Below, piece after piece: positions 25,209 to 34,089 of a stretch of DNA of 64,000 nt. This DNA is from Deltaproteobacteria bacterium (lineage in GTDB: Bacteria; Desulfobacterota; Desulfobulbia; Desulfobulbales; Desulfurivibrionaceae). Under the pieces are notes generated by a model, which made no database searches, was not told the DNA's origin, and saw only the letters and a program-made list of their open reading frames with translations. Location: contig JAJZRJ010000007.1 of NCBI GenBank assembly GCA_021802775.1, positions 1 to 64,000 on the forward strand, in the 5' to 3' direction. The first letter of the stretch is position 1, and each line of letters begins with the position of its first letter. The position numbers and the translations under genes are program-made.

Positions 25209-26461
25209 CCGGCAGCGGCAGCAGGCGGCAGTGCGTTTATAGCCTTCCCGCGGTGAAGCCGCCGGTGCGGAAGCTGCGTTTTTTCAATCTCGATCTCCAT
25301 ATCTCGGTGATCGCGGACTTGAAGTTTATTTTTGAATACCTGGGGCATGAGGTGGTGGATTGGAGCATTTCCGGTCACACCTGGGTCTTCGGCAGGAAGC
25401 GGGATTCGGTCGAGGTGGTTAACCAGGGCACCTGGCTTGGCCTGGATCAGACGATGTGCGACGATTTTTACAGTCGATACCGGGAGGTTCTCGATGGTTT
25501 CGACGCGTTCATCGTCACCTACAACGCCAGCTTTGCCCTGCTTTACGAAAAGACCGGCAAGCCGATTGTCGTAGACAATCCAACCCGCTATGAAAACCCG
25601 TTTACCAGCAGTCCCGAAAAGTGGCAATGGCTTAACGACTACCTTGTCCGTGGGGTCGCTGACGGACGCATCACCATTGTCTCCAACAACCGGGGCGACG
25701 AGCATTACCTCCGCCATTTCACCGGTATCGCTTCCCAGGTGATCCCCAGTCTCTGCCTGTATACCAAGGCTCAGTATCGGGGCCGGCACGAAGCTTTCAT
25801 CCTGGTGTCGCGGATTCAACCCGCTCTCATTCAAAGGAGGGCACAGGGGGTGATCAATTGGATAAATGCGGTTGTGCCGCGAATGGCGGATCGGCTTTTC
25901 GCTTATTTTCAGAAAAATCGGCGGCCATTGATACGGTCAAGGTTTCTGAATGAGTTATTGCTTAATAAGACAGAGGCGTTGAAGGATGGTTTTTCGTGGC
26001 AGTCTTTCTATGATTTCAAGGGGATAGTTCATATCCCGTATCAAGTAAGCACGATGTCCATCTTTGAGCAATACTCCGCCAATGTTCCCCTGTTTTTTCC
26101 GACCAAGAGATTTCTTTTTGATCTGCATAAGCAGTTTCCTGACAAGGTGCTCAGCGAACTGTCATTCTATCAGGTTAACAAGTTGAATACTTCAGGTCTG
26201 GCCGCCGACGATCCCAATAACACTGGAAAGGACGAAGTTATTAAGAGATGGATCGATCTGGCTGATTATTATGATGAGCTGAATATGCCATATATCCAGT
26301 ACTTCGATTCATTTGAACATTTGGAAAGCTTATTGCGTGAGGTTGATTGCCGGGCGATAAGTGAAAAAATGATGGTTTTCAATCAGCAGCGGATCGATCG
26401 GGCATTCGGGGATTGGGAAAAATTATTGGCTCAGGTGGCTGATTTTGCCAAACCGTTTTGA
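25205..26461 (+). CDS. Unrecognised protein of the glycan locus, possibly a glycosyltransferase
   Basis: No family could be assigned. The 418-residue, non-membrane protein has GT-B-like alternation: KLRFFNLDLHISVIADLKFIFE at the start (in two parts), then FDAFIVTYNASFALLYEKTGKPIVVDNPTRYE, RITIVSNNRGDEHYL, and a C-terminal IVHIPYQVSTMSIFEQYSANVPLFFPTKRFLFDLH region (all quoted in short runs). That region resembles the 'fixed acceptor, then P/E-containing loop' part of GT-B enzymes. It is coupled to the methyltransferase gene and surrounded by glycosyltransferases, which suggests a glycan role. Its 3' end overlaps the convergent GT2 gene by 31 bp. Confidence 0.5.
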   Translation: MTGSGSRRQCVYSLPAVKPPVRKLRFFNLDLHISVIADLKFIFEYLGHEVVDWSISGHTWVFGRKRDSVEVVNQGTWLGLDQTMCDDFYSRYREVLDGFDAFIVTYNASFALLYEKTGKPIVVDNPTRYENPFTSSPEKWQWLNDYLVRGVADGRITIVSNNRGDEHYLRHFTGIASQVIPSLCLYTKAQYRGRHEAFILVSRIQPALIQRRAQGVINWINAVVPRMADRLFAYFQKNRRPLIRSRFLNELLLNKTEALKDGFSWQSFYDFKGIVHIPYQVSTMSIFEQYSANVPLFFPTKRFLFDLHKQFPDKVLSELSFYQVNKLNTSGLAADDPNNTGKDEVIKRWIDLADYYDELNMPYIQYFDSFEHLESLLREVDCRAISEKMMVFNQQRIDRAFGDWEKLLAQVADFAKPF

Positions 26462-27234
26462 CAGCGAAATGGTCTGGTTTTTTTGAAATATTCCATATTC
26501 GGTCCCTGTTGCCAGCCACGATTGCCTAACTCCTTGGGGTGCCAAGCGTGGAGCGCTTTGACGTAACGAATGGCGGACCGGCAATATATCCCTGCCATTA
26601 CTAATCTGATGCCAAGATCCTCATCCTCCCCGCCCCAGCCGACAAAATTTTCATCATAGCCGTTGATGTATTCGATGTCTTCACGATGAATGGAAAAATG
26701 GCCGCCCAGGCTTTGTTTCCGTGGCGACATCAGGCGAAGTCGCATCAGCCAGGTGCGCAGGTTGAATTTTTTATGCTCACGCAGCAGATTTTTTTCGGAG
26801 ATTGAATTGTATAGTTTCTCAAGAAGCTCGGCGGTAATACCGCTTTGAAAGATGGCCGCAGTTTGGTTTTCATCGAGATATTTGCAGTTTCCGGCCACAA
26901 AACGCTTCTTTTTTGCGTACTTGAGGTGTTCTCTGACTGTGCCGGGAAGAACCAGAAAGTCGCAATCAAAAAAAATCAGATAATCCCCGGCGGCGTTTCT
27001 GATTCCATTGTTGCGGGCCGCTGCGACTCGAAAACCTTTTTTCTCCTGCCAGATATGGCGAATGGGAAAATCATAATCTCCGATTATTTCGTGCAGAGCT
27101 TTCACCGTCCCGGCCGAAGAGCCGTCGTCGCTGATTACGACCTCATCAAAATCATCCTGCGATAATCGTAAAGAATCCAGACAGTGCTTGAGATGCGTAA
27201 GGCGCTCGTAAAAACAGATAATTATGCTGGTCAT
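26431..27234 (-). CDS. GT2 glycosyltransferase with galactosyltransferase-type C-domain
   Basis: The 267-residue protein has SIIICFYERLTHLKHCLDSL, EVVISDDGSSAGTVKAL, GFRVAAARNNGIRNAAGDYLIFFDCDFLVLPG (DxD; quoted in parts), and the Glyco_transf_7C-like motif NFVGWGGEDEDLGIRLVMAG. The last element binds acceptor in N-acetylglucosaminyl/galactosyl-type enzymes and is common in bacterial GT2 proteins. Donor and acceptor are unknown. It is the last gene of a minus-strand run that begins with msbA. Confidence 0.83.
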   Translation of the reverse strand: MTSIIICFYERLTHLKHCLDSLRLSQDDFDEVVISDDGSSAGTVKALHEIIGDYDFPIRHIWQEKKGFRVAAARNNGIRNAAGDYLIFFDCDFLVLPGTVREHLKYAKKKRFVAGNCKYLDENQTAAIFQSGITAELLEKLYNSISEKNLLREHKKFNLRTWLMRLRLMSPRKQSLGGHFSIHREDIEYINGYDENFVGWGGEDEDLGIRLVMAGIYCRSAIRYVKALHAWHPKELGNRGWQQGPNMEYFKKTRPFRCQNGLAKSAT

Positions 27235-27243
27235 TATCTTGGG

Positions 27244-28194
27244 CTACCGGAAGAGTTTTCCGAGTTTGTACGCCAGGCGATGGCCGCGTGCGCGCAAGCT
27301 TCTTTTGTATGGAGCAATGGTGAAGGGAAGCCGGGGGGAATCATGGGCCGGGAAGTTGCGTATCTGTTCCGTTAAAAAAGGAAAAAGCTGGTATTTGTTG
27401 AGGATGAGATCCCTTGCCTCGCTAATGGCAGGGAGCCGTTTTTCCCAGTTTTCCGGCGTAGCGTTCTCGCGGATGATTTTGATGGCTGCCCTTGGGTTGG
27501 TGATATCAAGAGGGATATAAGCATCCTTTGGGAAATACTTTTCGAGATTGGTGCAGCCGTAATAGAAGGGAACTGACCAACTCAAGAAACAGTCAGCCAG
27601 CTTTTCAGTCCACATGTCGGGACCGCTGTTGTTTTCAACCGCGAGCGAAAAGAAATAAGGGGCCAAGCCGTCCCATTTGTCTTCAATGGGGCGGACGGCC
27701 CGGCCAAACAGATCAATGGCGAGCGAACTTTTTTGGATCATCTCCAAAAATGCCAACCGTTGCAAGTGGCCGGGTAGATCCCTTGCTCCCCCTACAATCC
27801 AGGAAAGCGGTTTTGTTTTGGGAGGCAAAGGGCAATTGATGAGTTCATCGTACGTTTTGTTCACATGCCAAGGAATGGCCGGGGGGGAAACGTGATATTT
27901 TTCATCCTGATTCGGAGGTCGGTGGGTAAATACTAGAGCAAACGGTTCATGTCTCTCGACAACCCAGTCTGTGAGTCCTTTTTGATAGGGTTCCTGAATC
28001 AACATCCAGATGCTTTCTGGTGGGCATTTCCCCGAAGTCCATATCTTCATGCGGTTGTTGAGCATCACCAGATAATCGCATTCGGGGACCGGACTGAGGG
28101 TGAAAGTGATTCCGTCCCATTTCCCAATCTGCCCCGGGGTCTGCCGCAGCAGATCGGGCCAATCCCAATCTTTAACAATGCGCACCAACGTCAT
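27244..28194 (-). CDS. GT10 fucosyltransferase-like protein
   Basis: The 316-residue protein has a C-terminal half with FFSLAVENNSGPDMWTEKLADC and WSVPFYYGCTNLEKYFPKDAYI. These match the alpha-1,3/4-fucosyltransferase (GT10) motif 'F.LAFENS...DYxTEK...ALxxxxVPVxxG'. GT10 enzymes use GDP-fucose, consistent with gmd upstream at 23499-24482. The N-terminal half is less typical, so an altered donor such as another GDP-6-deoxyhexose is possible. It starts 20 bp after the bifunctional transferase gene. Confidence 0.72.
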   Translation of the reverse strand: MTLVRIVKDWDWPDLLRQTPGQIGKWDGITFTLSPVPECDYLVMLNNRMKIWTSGKCPPESIWMLIQEPYQKGLTDWVVERHEPFALVFTHRPPNQDEKYHVSPPAIPWHVNKTYDELINCPLPPKTKPLSWIVGGARDLPGHLQRLAFLEMIQKSSLAIDLFGRAVRPIEDKWDGLAPYFFSLAVENNSGPDMWTEKLADCFLSWSVPFYYGCTNLEKYFPKDAYIPLDITNPRAAIKIIRENATPENWEKRLPAISEARDLILNKYQLFPFLTEQIRNFPAHDSPRLPFTIAPYKRSLRARGHRLAYKLGKLFR

Positions 28195-28214
28195 GTTTTA
28201 TGAAGATGCCCGAT

Positions 28215-29852
28215 TTATAGTTTTTGCCTGTTTTGGCGATAAAATTTTTCATTGGGATATTGAGGTGCTGTGGGGGCTTTACAGCGCACTGGAAAGTCGA
28301 ACATACCCTGAATGCCGTTTGTATCTTGTTCGTATTTTTCCCGGAACATAAAATCCCGATTAAACCGGCTATATTTACTGCCGGAATGGCTGGCTATATT
28401 GGGGATTTTATAGTCGGACGTTTTGCCAGCAAAATTTTTAAAACAATCCAACTCGATATTGTGCACAGACTCTCCAAATCGTTCCATATAACGCCAGACG
28501 AAATCACCATCCTCTTCGCCTATGCCGAGTAGTCGTTCGTCAAAATACCCGAGATGGTCAAGTTCTTCCCGCGCGATCACAAAATGCGAAAAGGAATGGT
28601 TGATCGTAAAAGAGCGGAGTCTGTTGTTCTTGAGGCACCCTGCGATGATGTCGGCGACGTTGGGGTCTGTAACAGCGATGTCGTCGTTCAGCATGAGAAT
28701 GTGGTCGTGGCTGGCGTGGACGACAATGGTGTTCCAGAGCTTGGCAACCCCCCTGAACTGCGGAAAGAATATGGGAAAGGTTTTAGGTTGTGTCGCGAAG
28801 AAACGAAGTATTTTTTCCCGGTATTTTTCAGAAAAATCTAATTGGTGTTCACCGTTGACGGCAACAATGATCTCGATTTCCTGGTTGAATTGGCGAAGTT
28901 GTGTAAGTAATGGAACAAGGTACTGCTCAAAACGATGTTGAAAGGTGGTAATGCCGATGCTGATTTTGTACTGTTTTGCCGCATGAGCACAGACCGGGAG
29001 AGAAGGCGCGGCTGTGGGATTGGGAAAAATTCTCCACAGGCGTTGCAACCGATGCGTCAGGGAAAAATTCCGTTCTCGGTGGAGAGAGAAGAGAGTGCTG
29101 TAGGGGGAATTGGCATAGGGCGCAGGAGAATACGCAAGTCCTGGGGCAAGTTCTCCCTGGAACCGGTAAGGAGGCAATTTGAGATGATTGCCGAACTGCG
29201 AGGGGTCGCGGAATGTTTCCACCTTATGACGGACAGCGAGAAGAGAGAGAACTGACTGGTCATGCCGATGGTCTTTGAATTCGGCATAGTTGTCAAGGCC
29301 GCAACGGTTGGGAATGTCGGTGAGAACACGCTCGTCGGTGCAGTAGTCCAGCCATTCTTTGACAAAGGCTATGCTGCGGGGATTTTTTTGATAGAGTTGG
29401 GGCGAGCCGGCGATTTGTTCGGCATTATGAAAGCGCGGCTCATCCGCATCCATGAGGACAAAACAATCACGCTTTGTCCACATGATATTGGTATGTTTAT
29501 TATTGGGGATGTGTACATTGAAAAGGAGGATACCCCCTTTTTGTTGGCAGAGGGCGACCAGTGGATCAAGGGGGGCAATAACCTCAGCCCCGCTGTCGCT
29601 GTATATGACGATGTCGTCATCTTCGGCAGACCGTAGTGTTTCAAGAATAATAAAAGGTTTCCACAACCAGTAGCCCGCGCCACGCTTCTGGTCGAGGATT
29701 GCGCGGTTTTTGGGGTAAAGCCCCGTTTTTTTGAGCAGGCGTTGGTTGTAGGAGATACATTGGTCTACCCCAAAACGCAGGGCGGATTTGTTGAGCTTCC
29801 TTTGCGCTTTGTAAAAATTGGGGGTGGCAAAATTGACGAGATAAACTTTCAT
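28215..29852 (-). CDS. Two-domain glycosyltransferase: GT-A-like N-domain fused to a GT2-like C-domain
   Basis: The 545-residue protein appears to be a fusion. Residues 1-240 have KVYLVNFATPNFYKAQRKL, GYWLWKPFIILETL, DDDIVIYSDSGAEVI (a DxG/DxD-type site) and PNRCGLDNYAEF, a pattern seen in DUF-type capsule transferases. From about residue 295 a GT2-like domain begins (YKISIGITTFQHRFEQYLVPLL). It continues with IEIIVAVNGEHQLDFSEKYR, HILMLNDDIAVTDPNVADII (DDD) and LLGIGEEDGDFVWRYMERFG. No transmembrane segment was seen. Each half could act on a different step of the same repeating unit; specificities are unknown. Confidence 0.62.
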   Translation of the reverse strand: MKVYLVNFATPNFYKAQRKLNKSALRFGVDQCISYNQRLLKKTGLYPKNRAILDQKRGAGYWLWKPFIILETLRSAEDDDIVIYSDSGAEVIAPLDPLVALCQQKGGILLFNVHIPNNKHTNIMWTKRDCFVLMDADEPRFHNAEQIAGSPQLYQKNPRSIAFVKEWLDYCTDERVLTDIPNRCGLDNYAEFKDHRHDQSVLSLLAVRHKVETFRDPSQFGNHLKLPPYRFQGELAPGLAYSPAPYANSPYSTLFSLHRERNFSLTHRLQRLWRIFPNPTAAPSLPVCAHAAKQYKISIGITTFQHRFEQYLVPLLTQLRQFNQEIEIIVAVNGEHQLDFSEKYREKILRFFATQPKTFPIFFPQFRGVAKLWNTIVVHASHDHILMLNDDIAVTDPNVADIIAGCLKNNRLRSFTINHSFSHFVIAREELDHLGYFDERLLGIGEEDGDFVWRYMERFGESVHNIELDCFKNFAGKTSDYKIPNIASHSGSKYSRFNRDFMFREKYEQDTNGIQGMFDFPVRCKAPTAPQYPNEKFYRQNRQKL

Positions 29853-29866
29853 GCCGTTGGTGCGCG

Positions 29867-31597
29867 TCAGGCGGCAAATTGCATGTCGTGGAGCATTTTA
29901 TAGGCGCCTCCTTTGCCTAGGAGTGTCTCGTGCTTTCCCTCTTCCACGATCCTCCCCTCCTGGATCACGATGATGCGGTCCGCGTTGCGGATGGTGGAGA
30001 GGCGGTGGGCGATGACAAAGGTGGTGCGGTTCTGCATCAGGTTTTCCAGCGCGGTCTGCACCTCGCGTTCCGATTCCGTATCTAACGCCGACGTCGCCTC
30101 GTCCAGGATGAGGATCGGCGCGTTTTTCAGGAGCGCCCGGGCAATGGAGAGACGCTGCTGCTGGCCGCCGGAAAGGCGCGCTCCGGATTCACCGATCACC
30201 GTATCAAATCCGTCGGGAAATGCATTGATAAAATCAAGGGCATGGGCAGCCCTGGCCGCGGCGATGATCTCCGCCATGGGACGGGACGGGTCGCCGTAGG
30301 CGATATTGTTCTTGATGGTGTCGTTGAAGAGGATCGTCTGCTGGGAGACGATGGCGATCTGCTCGCGCAGGGATTTCTGGGTCACCTCCCGGAGATCGTG
30401 GCCATCGATGGTAATGGAGCCGGAGTCCACATCGAAGAAGCGGGGGATGAGGTTGACCAGCGAGGTCTTGCCGCCGCCGCTGGTGCCGACCAGGGCCAGT
30501 ACTTCGCCGGCACGGACGCGCAGGTCGATGTTTTTCAGTACCGGGTGTTTACCATCGTAGCTGAAGGTGACGTTGTTGAAGGCAATGGCCTCCCGGAAAG
30601 GCGGCAGGGTCGTGGCGCCTTGCTTGTCCCGGATGGCGGGTTGGGTTTCAAGCAGGGTGAAGATGCGGTCGGCGGCGGCAAGCCCTTGCTGCACGGGACT
30701 GTTGATGTTGCTCACCCCCTTGATCGGGTTGTAGATCATGATCATGGAGGTGACAAAGGCAAAGAAAATGCCAGGGGTCGATTGGCCGGTAATCACCTGA
30801 TGACCGCCGTACCAGATCACGGCGGTAATGCCGATGCCGCCTAAGAATTCCATGAGCGGCGACTGCAGGCTGTTCATCTTGATGTCCTTGACGATTATCC
30901 TGAAAAGCCGGTCAATCGTCTCGGCGAAGCGCTTGGCCTCATATTGTTCCATGCCAAAGGCCTTGACGATCCGGTGGCCGGTGATGGTCTCGTGCATGAG
31001 GTTGGTTACCTGGGCCACGGTCTGCTGGTTGGTGGTGGAGAGCTTGCGGAACTTCCGGCTGAAATGGGCCACCGGGATAAAGGAAAGCGGCAGGAAGATA
31101 AACGAGGCCAGGGCCAACTTCCAGTTGAGGTAGAAGACCACGCCGACCAGGCCGAAGACCTGGAACATATCTTTGAAGACACCGATGAGCGCCCTGGATA
31201 CCGCCGTTTGGATCAGGGTGGCGTCGTTGATCACCCGGGAAATGAGTTCGCCGGTGGGGGTGTTGTGGAAAAAGGAGATGGGCAGGGAATGGACATGGAC
31301 GAAAATCTGTGTGCGGATATCGCGGATGATCTTTTGGCCAACGGTGTCGAGCATCGAAACCGCGAAGTAGTTGAACACCCCTTTCAGCAGAAAGACCGAG
31401 ATCAGAACCAGAGGAAAGATGTTGAGCAGCCAGCGGTCCTTGTTGACGAAGATTTCATCGAGCAGGGGCTTGATCATGTAGGCCTGGGCCGAGGCCAGCC
31501 CGGACACCAGGACCATGCAGACCGTGGCAACGACCAGTTGCGACCGGTAGGGTTTGGTCAGGCGCAGAAGTTTTTTGATCAGCTCTCTGGTATGCAT
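29867..31597 (-). CDS. msbA: Lipid A/LPS-flippase ABC exporter MsbA
   Basis: The 576-residue half-transporter has six N-terminal membrane segments (e.g. LVVATVCMVLVSGLASA, NIFPLVLISVFLLKGVFNY). The nucleotide-binding domain carries Walker A ALVGTSGGGKTSLVNLIP, Q-loop IAIVSQQTILFND, signature ARLSGGQQQRLSIARALL, Walker B PILILDEATSALD and H-loop VIAHRLSTI. It fits MsbA in length and in the context of LPS core genes, though the broader type-I exporter family is hard to split. An 88-bp dispersed repeat lies about 50 bp upstream of its ATG. Confidence 0.88.
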   Translation of the reverse strand: MHTRELIKKLLRLTKPYRSQLVVATVCMVLVSGLASAQAYMIKPLLDEIFVNKDRWLLNIFPLVLISVFLLKGVFNYFAVSMLDTVGQKIIRDIRTQIFVHVHSLPISFFHNTPTGELISRVINDATLIQTAVSRALIGVFKDMFQVFGLVGVVFYLNWKLALASFIFLPLSFIPVAHFSRKFRKLSTTNQQTVAQVTNLMHETITGHRIVKAFGMEQYEAKRFAETIDRLFRIIVKDIKMNSLQSPLMEFLGGIGITAVIWYGGHQVITGQSTPGIFFAFVTSMIMIYNPIKGVSNINSPVQQGLAAADRIFTLLETQPAIRDKQGATTLPPFREAIAFNNVTFSYDGKHPVLKNIDLRVRAGEVLALVGTSGGGKTSLVNLIPRFFDVDSGSITIDGHDLREVTQKSLREQIAIVSQQTILFNDTIKNNIAYGDPSRPMAEIIAAARAAHALDFINAFPDGFDTVIGESGARLSGGQQQRLSIARALLKNAPILILDEATSALDTESEREVQTALENLMQNRTTFVIAHRLSTIRNADRIIVIQEGRIVEEGKHETLLGKGGAYKMLHDMQFAA

Positions 31598-31648
31598 AGC
31601 ATTGGCAGGGGCGAGCGGCGAACCCGGAGGAAGGCCATGTTATTCCAA

Positions 31649-31773
31649 TTCTAAATCAAGCGTTAACTTCGCCGCTTCGCTGCTGTCGGCTGCGCTGCGC
31701 GGCTCCTCGCCGTACTCCCTGTACTGTCTCGTCGCTGCTCGAAAAGCCTTCGCGTTTCCATCTTGATTTAGAA
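31649..31773 (-). repeat. 125-bp repeat element with 12-bp terminal inverted repeats (copy B)
   Basis: TTCTAAATCAAG (31649-31660) and CTTGATTTAGAA (31762-31773) are perfect inverted repeats bounding an 88-bp core (31667-31754). The core, read on the minus strand, is nearly identical to 17087-17174. The element lies in the leader of msbA, in the same orientation relative to the downstream gene as copy A. The rest of the 31598-31933 interval has no recognised gene. Confidence 0.88.
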
Positions 31774-31933
31774 ATGGAATTAGAAAACCGTGCGACGGTA
31801 TCCGGCATAAAAAAGTGTCGCATTGCCAGGGGAGATTGCATTACTTTTCTGGTGGGTTTTCTAAATGATGCAGGGGGTTTTGTCAAATGGTAGTTGGGGC
31901 TTTGGCGTTGGACGCTGGTTGGGAAGGCATCTG

Positions 31934-32656
31934 ATGAGTATGACCATTGCGGTGGACAATCGCTCGTTGCCGCTCATCATCCGGCGGACTGCGCGGCAGA
32001 AGAGCATCGGTGTCGAATTGACCTGCCGCCACGAGGTGATTGTGCGGGTGCCGCATTATTTGAGCGAGGCCGCGATCAGCGAAGTGGTCAATAAGTGTCT
32101 GCCGTGGCTGCGGAAGAAACTTTTGTCATTGCCGCCAACGGCAGCCGGCCCTGTTTTTCTTGCCTCGGGCAGCGAGGTACTGGTGCTGGGCGAGGTCAAG
32201 AGGCTGGTGGTGGAGCAGGGCGTCCTGCCAGGTGGCGGCGGGGTGGTTGTTCATAACGCGGAACTTGTGGTCGCCCTGCCGGCGTTGCCCGAAGCGGAGC
32301 GTGAGGCAGCGGTCAGGGGTGCTCTGGCCCGGTGGTACCGCACAAAGGCGGCCGAGGTGATCGGGGCGTTGGTGGAGCACTATAGCGCGGTCCTCAAGGT
32401 TTCCCCCCCGCCTTTCTCGATCACCAGCGCCCGGCGGCGGTGGGGGAGCTGCGGTACCACCGGCCGGCTCAACTTTGCCTGGCGGCTGGCCATGGCCCTG
32501 CCGGAGCTTATCGAATACGTGGTGGTGCATGAACTCTGCCACCTCAGGCGGCGCGACCATTCCCGTGCCTTTTGGGCGCAGGTGGCTGCGGTGTTGCCCG
32601 ATTACCGTGAACGGCGCCAGCAGCTGCGTGAGCACGGCCTTCGTTACGACATGTAG
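31934..32656 (+). CDS. YgjP-like zinc metallopeptidase-fold protein (M48-related)
   Basis: The protein (240 aa) carries VVHELCHLRRRDHSRAFWAQV near its C-terminus (HExxH with a downstream His), the metal site of the YgjP/SprT-like (DUF45) family. This is preceded by the conserved SARRRWGSCGTTGRLNFAWRL. The N-terminus VDNRSLPLIIRRTARQKSIGVEL fits the same family. Some members were reported as UTP pyrophosphatases and others are assumed peptidases, so activity is open. AAGG lies 6 nt before ATG 31934. It converges with the MOSC gene, 7 bp apart. Confidence 0.85.
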   Translation: MSMTIAVDNRSLPLIIRRTARQKSIGVELTCRHEVIVRVPHYLSEAAISEVVNKCLPWLRKKLLSLPPTAAGPVFLASGSEVLVLGEVKRLVVEQGVLPGGGGVVVHNAELVVALPALPEAEREAAVRGALARWYRTKAAEVIGALVEHYSAVLKVSPPPFSITSARRRWGSCGTTGRLNFAWRLAMALPELIEYVVVHELCHLRRRDHSRAFWAQVAAVLPDYRERRQQLREHGLRYDM

Positions 32657-32663
32657 CCGCCGA

Positions 32664-33101
32664 TCAGGTTGTTGCCTTTACCTCGATTGCCGCCCCTTGC
32701 TGGAGAGTGCCCGGCCGGATGACCTTGGCGAAGACCCCCTCGCGGGGCATGATGCAGTCTCCCACCTGGGTGAAGATGTTGCACTTGGCATGGCATTTCT
32801 TGCCGATCTGGGTGATCTCCAGTTCCACCTCGCCGCTCACCAGCCGGGTGCCGATGGGCAGGGAGCTTAAGGCGAGACCTTGGGTGGTGATATTCTCGGC
32901 AAAGTTGCCGGGAACAAGCTCCAGCCCTTTTTCCCGCATCTTGTCAATGCTTTCCAGGGCCAGCAGGCTGATCTGCCGGTGCCAGTCCCGGGCATGGGCG
33001 TCGCCCTCCATGCCGTGGTCGCAGCGCACGGCAATCGAGGCCACCGGCGTCTTGCCGGTACCGGTGGTGGTGCTGATGTTGAGTGAAACGATGGTTCCCA
33101 T
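32664..33101 (-). CDS. MOSC-domain protein
   Basis: The 145-residue protein consists of a single MOSC domain: GMEGDAHARDWHRQISLLA, PGNFAENITTQGLAL, LPIGTRL and the conserved cysteine region IGKKCHAKCNIFTQVGDC. Stand-alone MOSC proteins are thought to carry sulfur or bind molybdenum cofactor. Its position directly downstream of cysK fits sulfur or cofactor metabolism. Three cysteines instead of the usual one or two are noticeable. The substrate is unknown. Confidence 0.85.
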   Translation of the reverse strand: MGTIVSLNISTTTGTGKTPVASIAVRCDHGMEGDAHARDWHRQISLLALESIDKMREKGLELVPGNFAENITTQGLALSSLPIGTRLVSGEVELEITQIGKKCHAKCNIFTQVGDCIMPREGVFAKVIRPGTLQQGAAIEVKATT

Positions 33102-33134
33102 GGAGTCTCCTGTGTCTGGTGTGGTGTTTCCCTG

Positions 33135-34061
33135 TTATTTCAAAAAGAGGTCGGTGGAGAGATAGCGTTCGCCGGTGTCGCAGATCATGGTGACGATGCG
33201 TTTGCCTTTGCTTTGCGGCCGGGCCGCTATCGCAAGCGCGGCCCAGACGTTGGCGCCGGAGGAGATGCCGCAGAGGATGCCCTCCTCCCTGGCGAGCCGT
33301 CTGGCCATGATAAAGGCCTCCTCATTCCGCACGGTGACGATCTCGTCGATGATGCCGGTGTTCAAGACCGGCGGCACGAAACCGGCGCCGATGCCCTGAA
33401 TCTTGTGCGGTCCCGGTTTGCCGCCGGAGAGCACCGGCGAGTCGGCCGGCTCCACGGCAATGGCGGTGAATCCTGGTCGGCGCGCCTTGAGCACCTCGGC
33501 CACCCCGGTGATGGTGCCGCCGGTGCCCACGCCGGCCACGAAGAGATCGACCTCGCCTGCGGTGTCGCGCCAGATCTCCTCGGCGGTGGTCTGCCGGTGG
33601 ATCGCCGGATTGGCCGGGTTGGCGAATTGATTGGGCATGAAGGAATCCGGGCTGGCCGCGACCAGTTCGCTGGCCTTGGCAATCGCCCCTTTCATCCCCT
33701 CGGCCGCCGGGGTGAGCACCAGTTCGGCGCCCAGGTGTTTGAGCAGCGCGCGGCGTTCCAGGCTCATGGTTTCCGGCATGGTGAGGACCAGCCGGTACCC
33801 CTTGGCCGCGCAGATGGCGGCGAGCGCAATGCCGGTGTTGCCGCTGGTGGGCTCGATGATGGTGGTGGTCGGGGTGATTCTTCCCGCCTCTTCCGCTGTG
33901 GCGATCATCGCCTTGCCGATCCGGTCCTTCACGCTGCCGAGCGGGTTCTGCGATTCCAGCTTGACCAACACCTCGGCCCCGGTGGCTGCCGCGATTTTGT
34001 TGAGCCGCAGCAGGGGGGTTTTGCCGACCACGCCGGTGATGTCGGGGAGTATTCCTGTCAT
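33135..34061 (-). CDS. cysK: Cysteine synthase (O-acetylserine sulfhydrylase)
   Basis: This 308-residue fold-II PLP enzyme has [37 protein letters not shown] (PLP Lys), [56 protein letters not shown] (phosphate loop) and [12 protein letters not shown]. It makes cysteine from O-acetylserine and sulfide. The start MTGILPD at 34061 follows GGAAGAGG; a longer frame is less likely. It lies in a run with the methionine genes metYXW, which share sulfide as a substrate. Confidence 0.93.
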   Translation of the reverse strand: MTGILPDITGVVGKTPLLRLNKIAAATGAEVLVKLESQNPLGSVKDRIGKAMIATAEEAGRITPTTTIIEPTSGNTGIALAAICAAKGYRLVLTMPETMSLERRALLKHLGAELVLTPAAEGMKGAIAKASELVAASPDSFMPNQFANPANPAIHRQTTAEEIWRDTAGEVDLFVAGVGTGGTITGVAEVLKARRPGFTAIAVEPADSPVLSGGKPGPHKIQGIGAGFVPPVLNTGIIDEIVTVRNEEAFIMARRLAREEGILCGISSGANVWAALAIAARPQSKGKRIVTMICDTGERYLSTDLFLK

Positions 34062-34089
34062 AACCTCTTCCTGTCGTTGGGGTGCCGGA

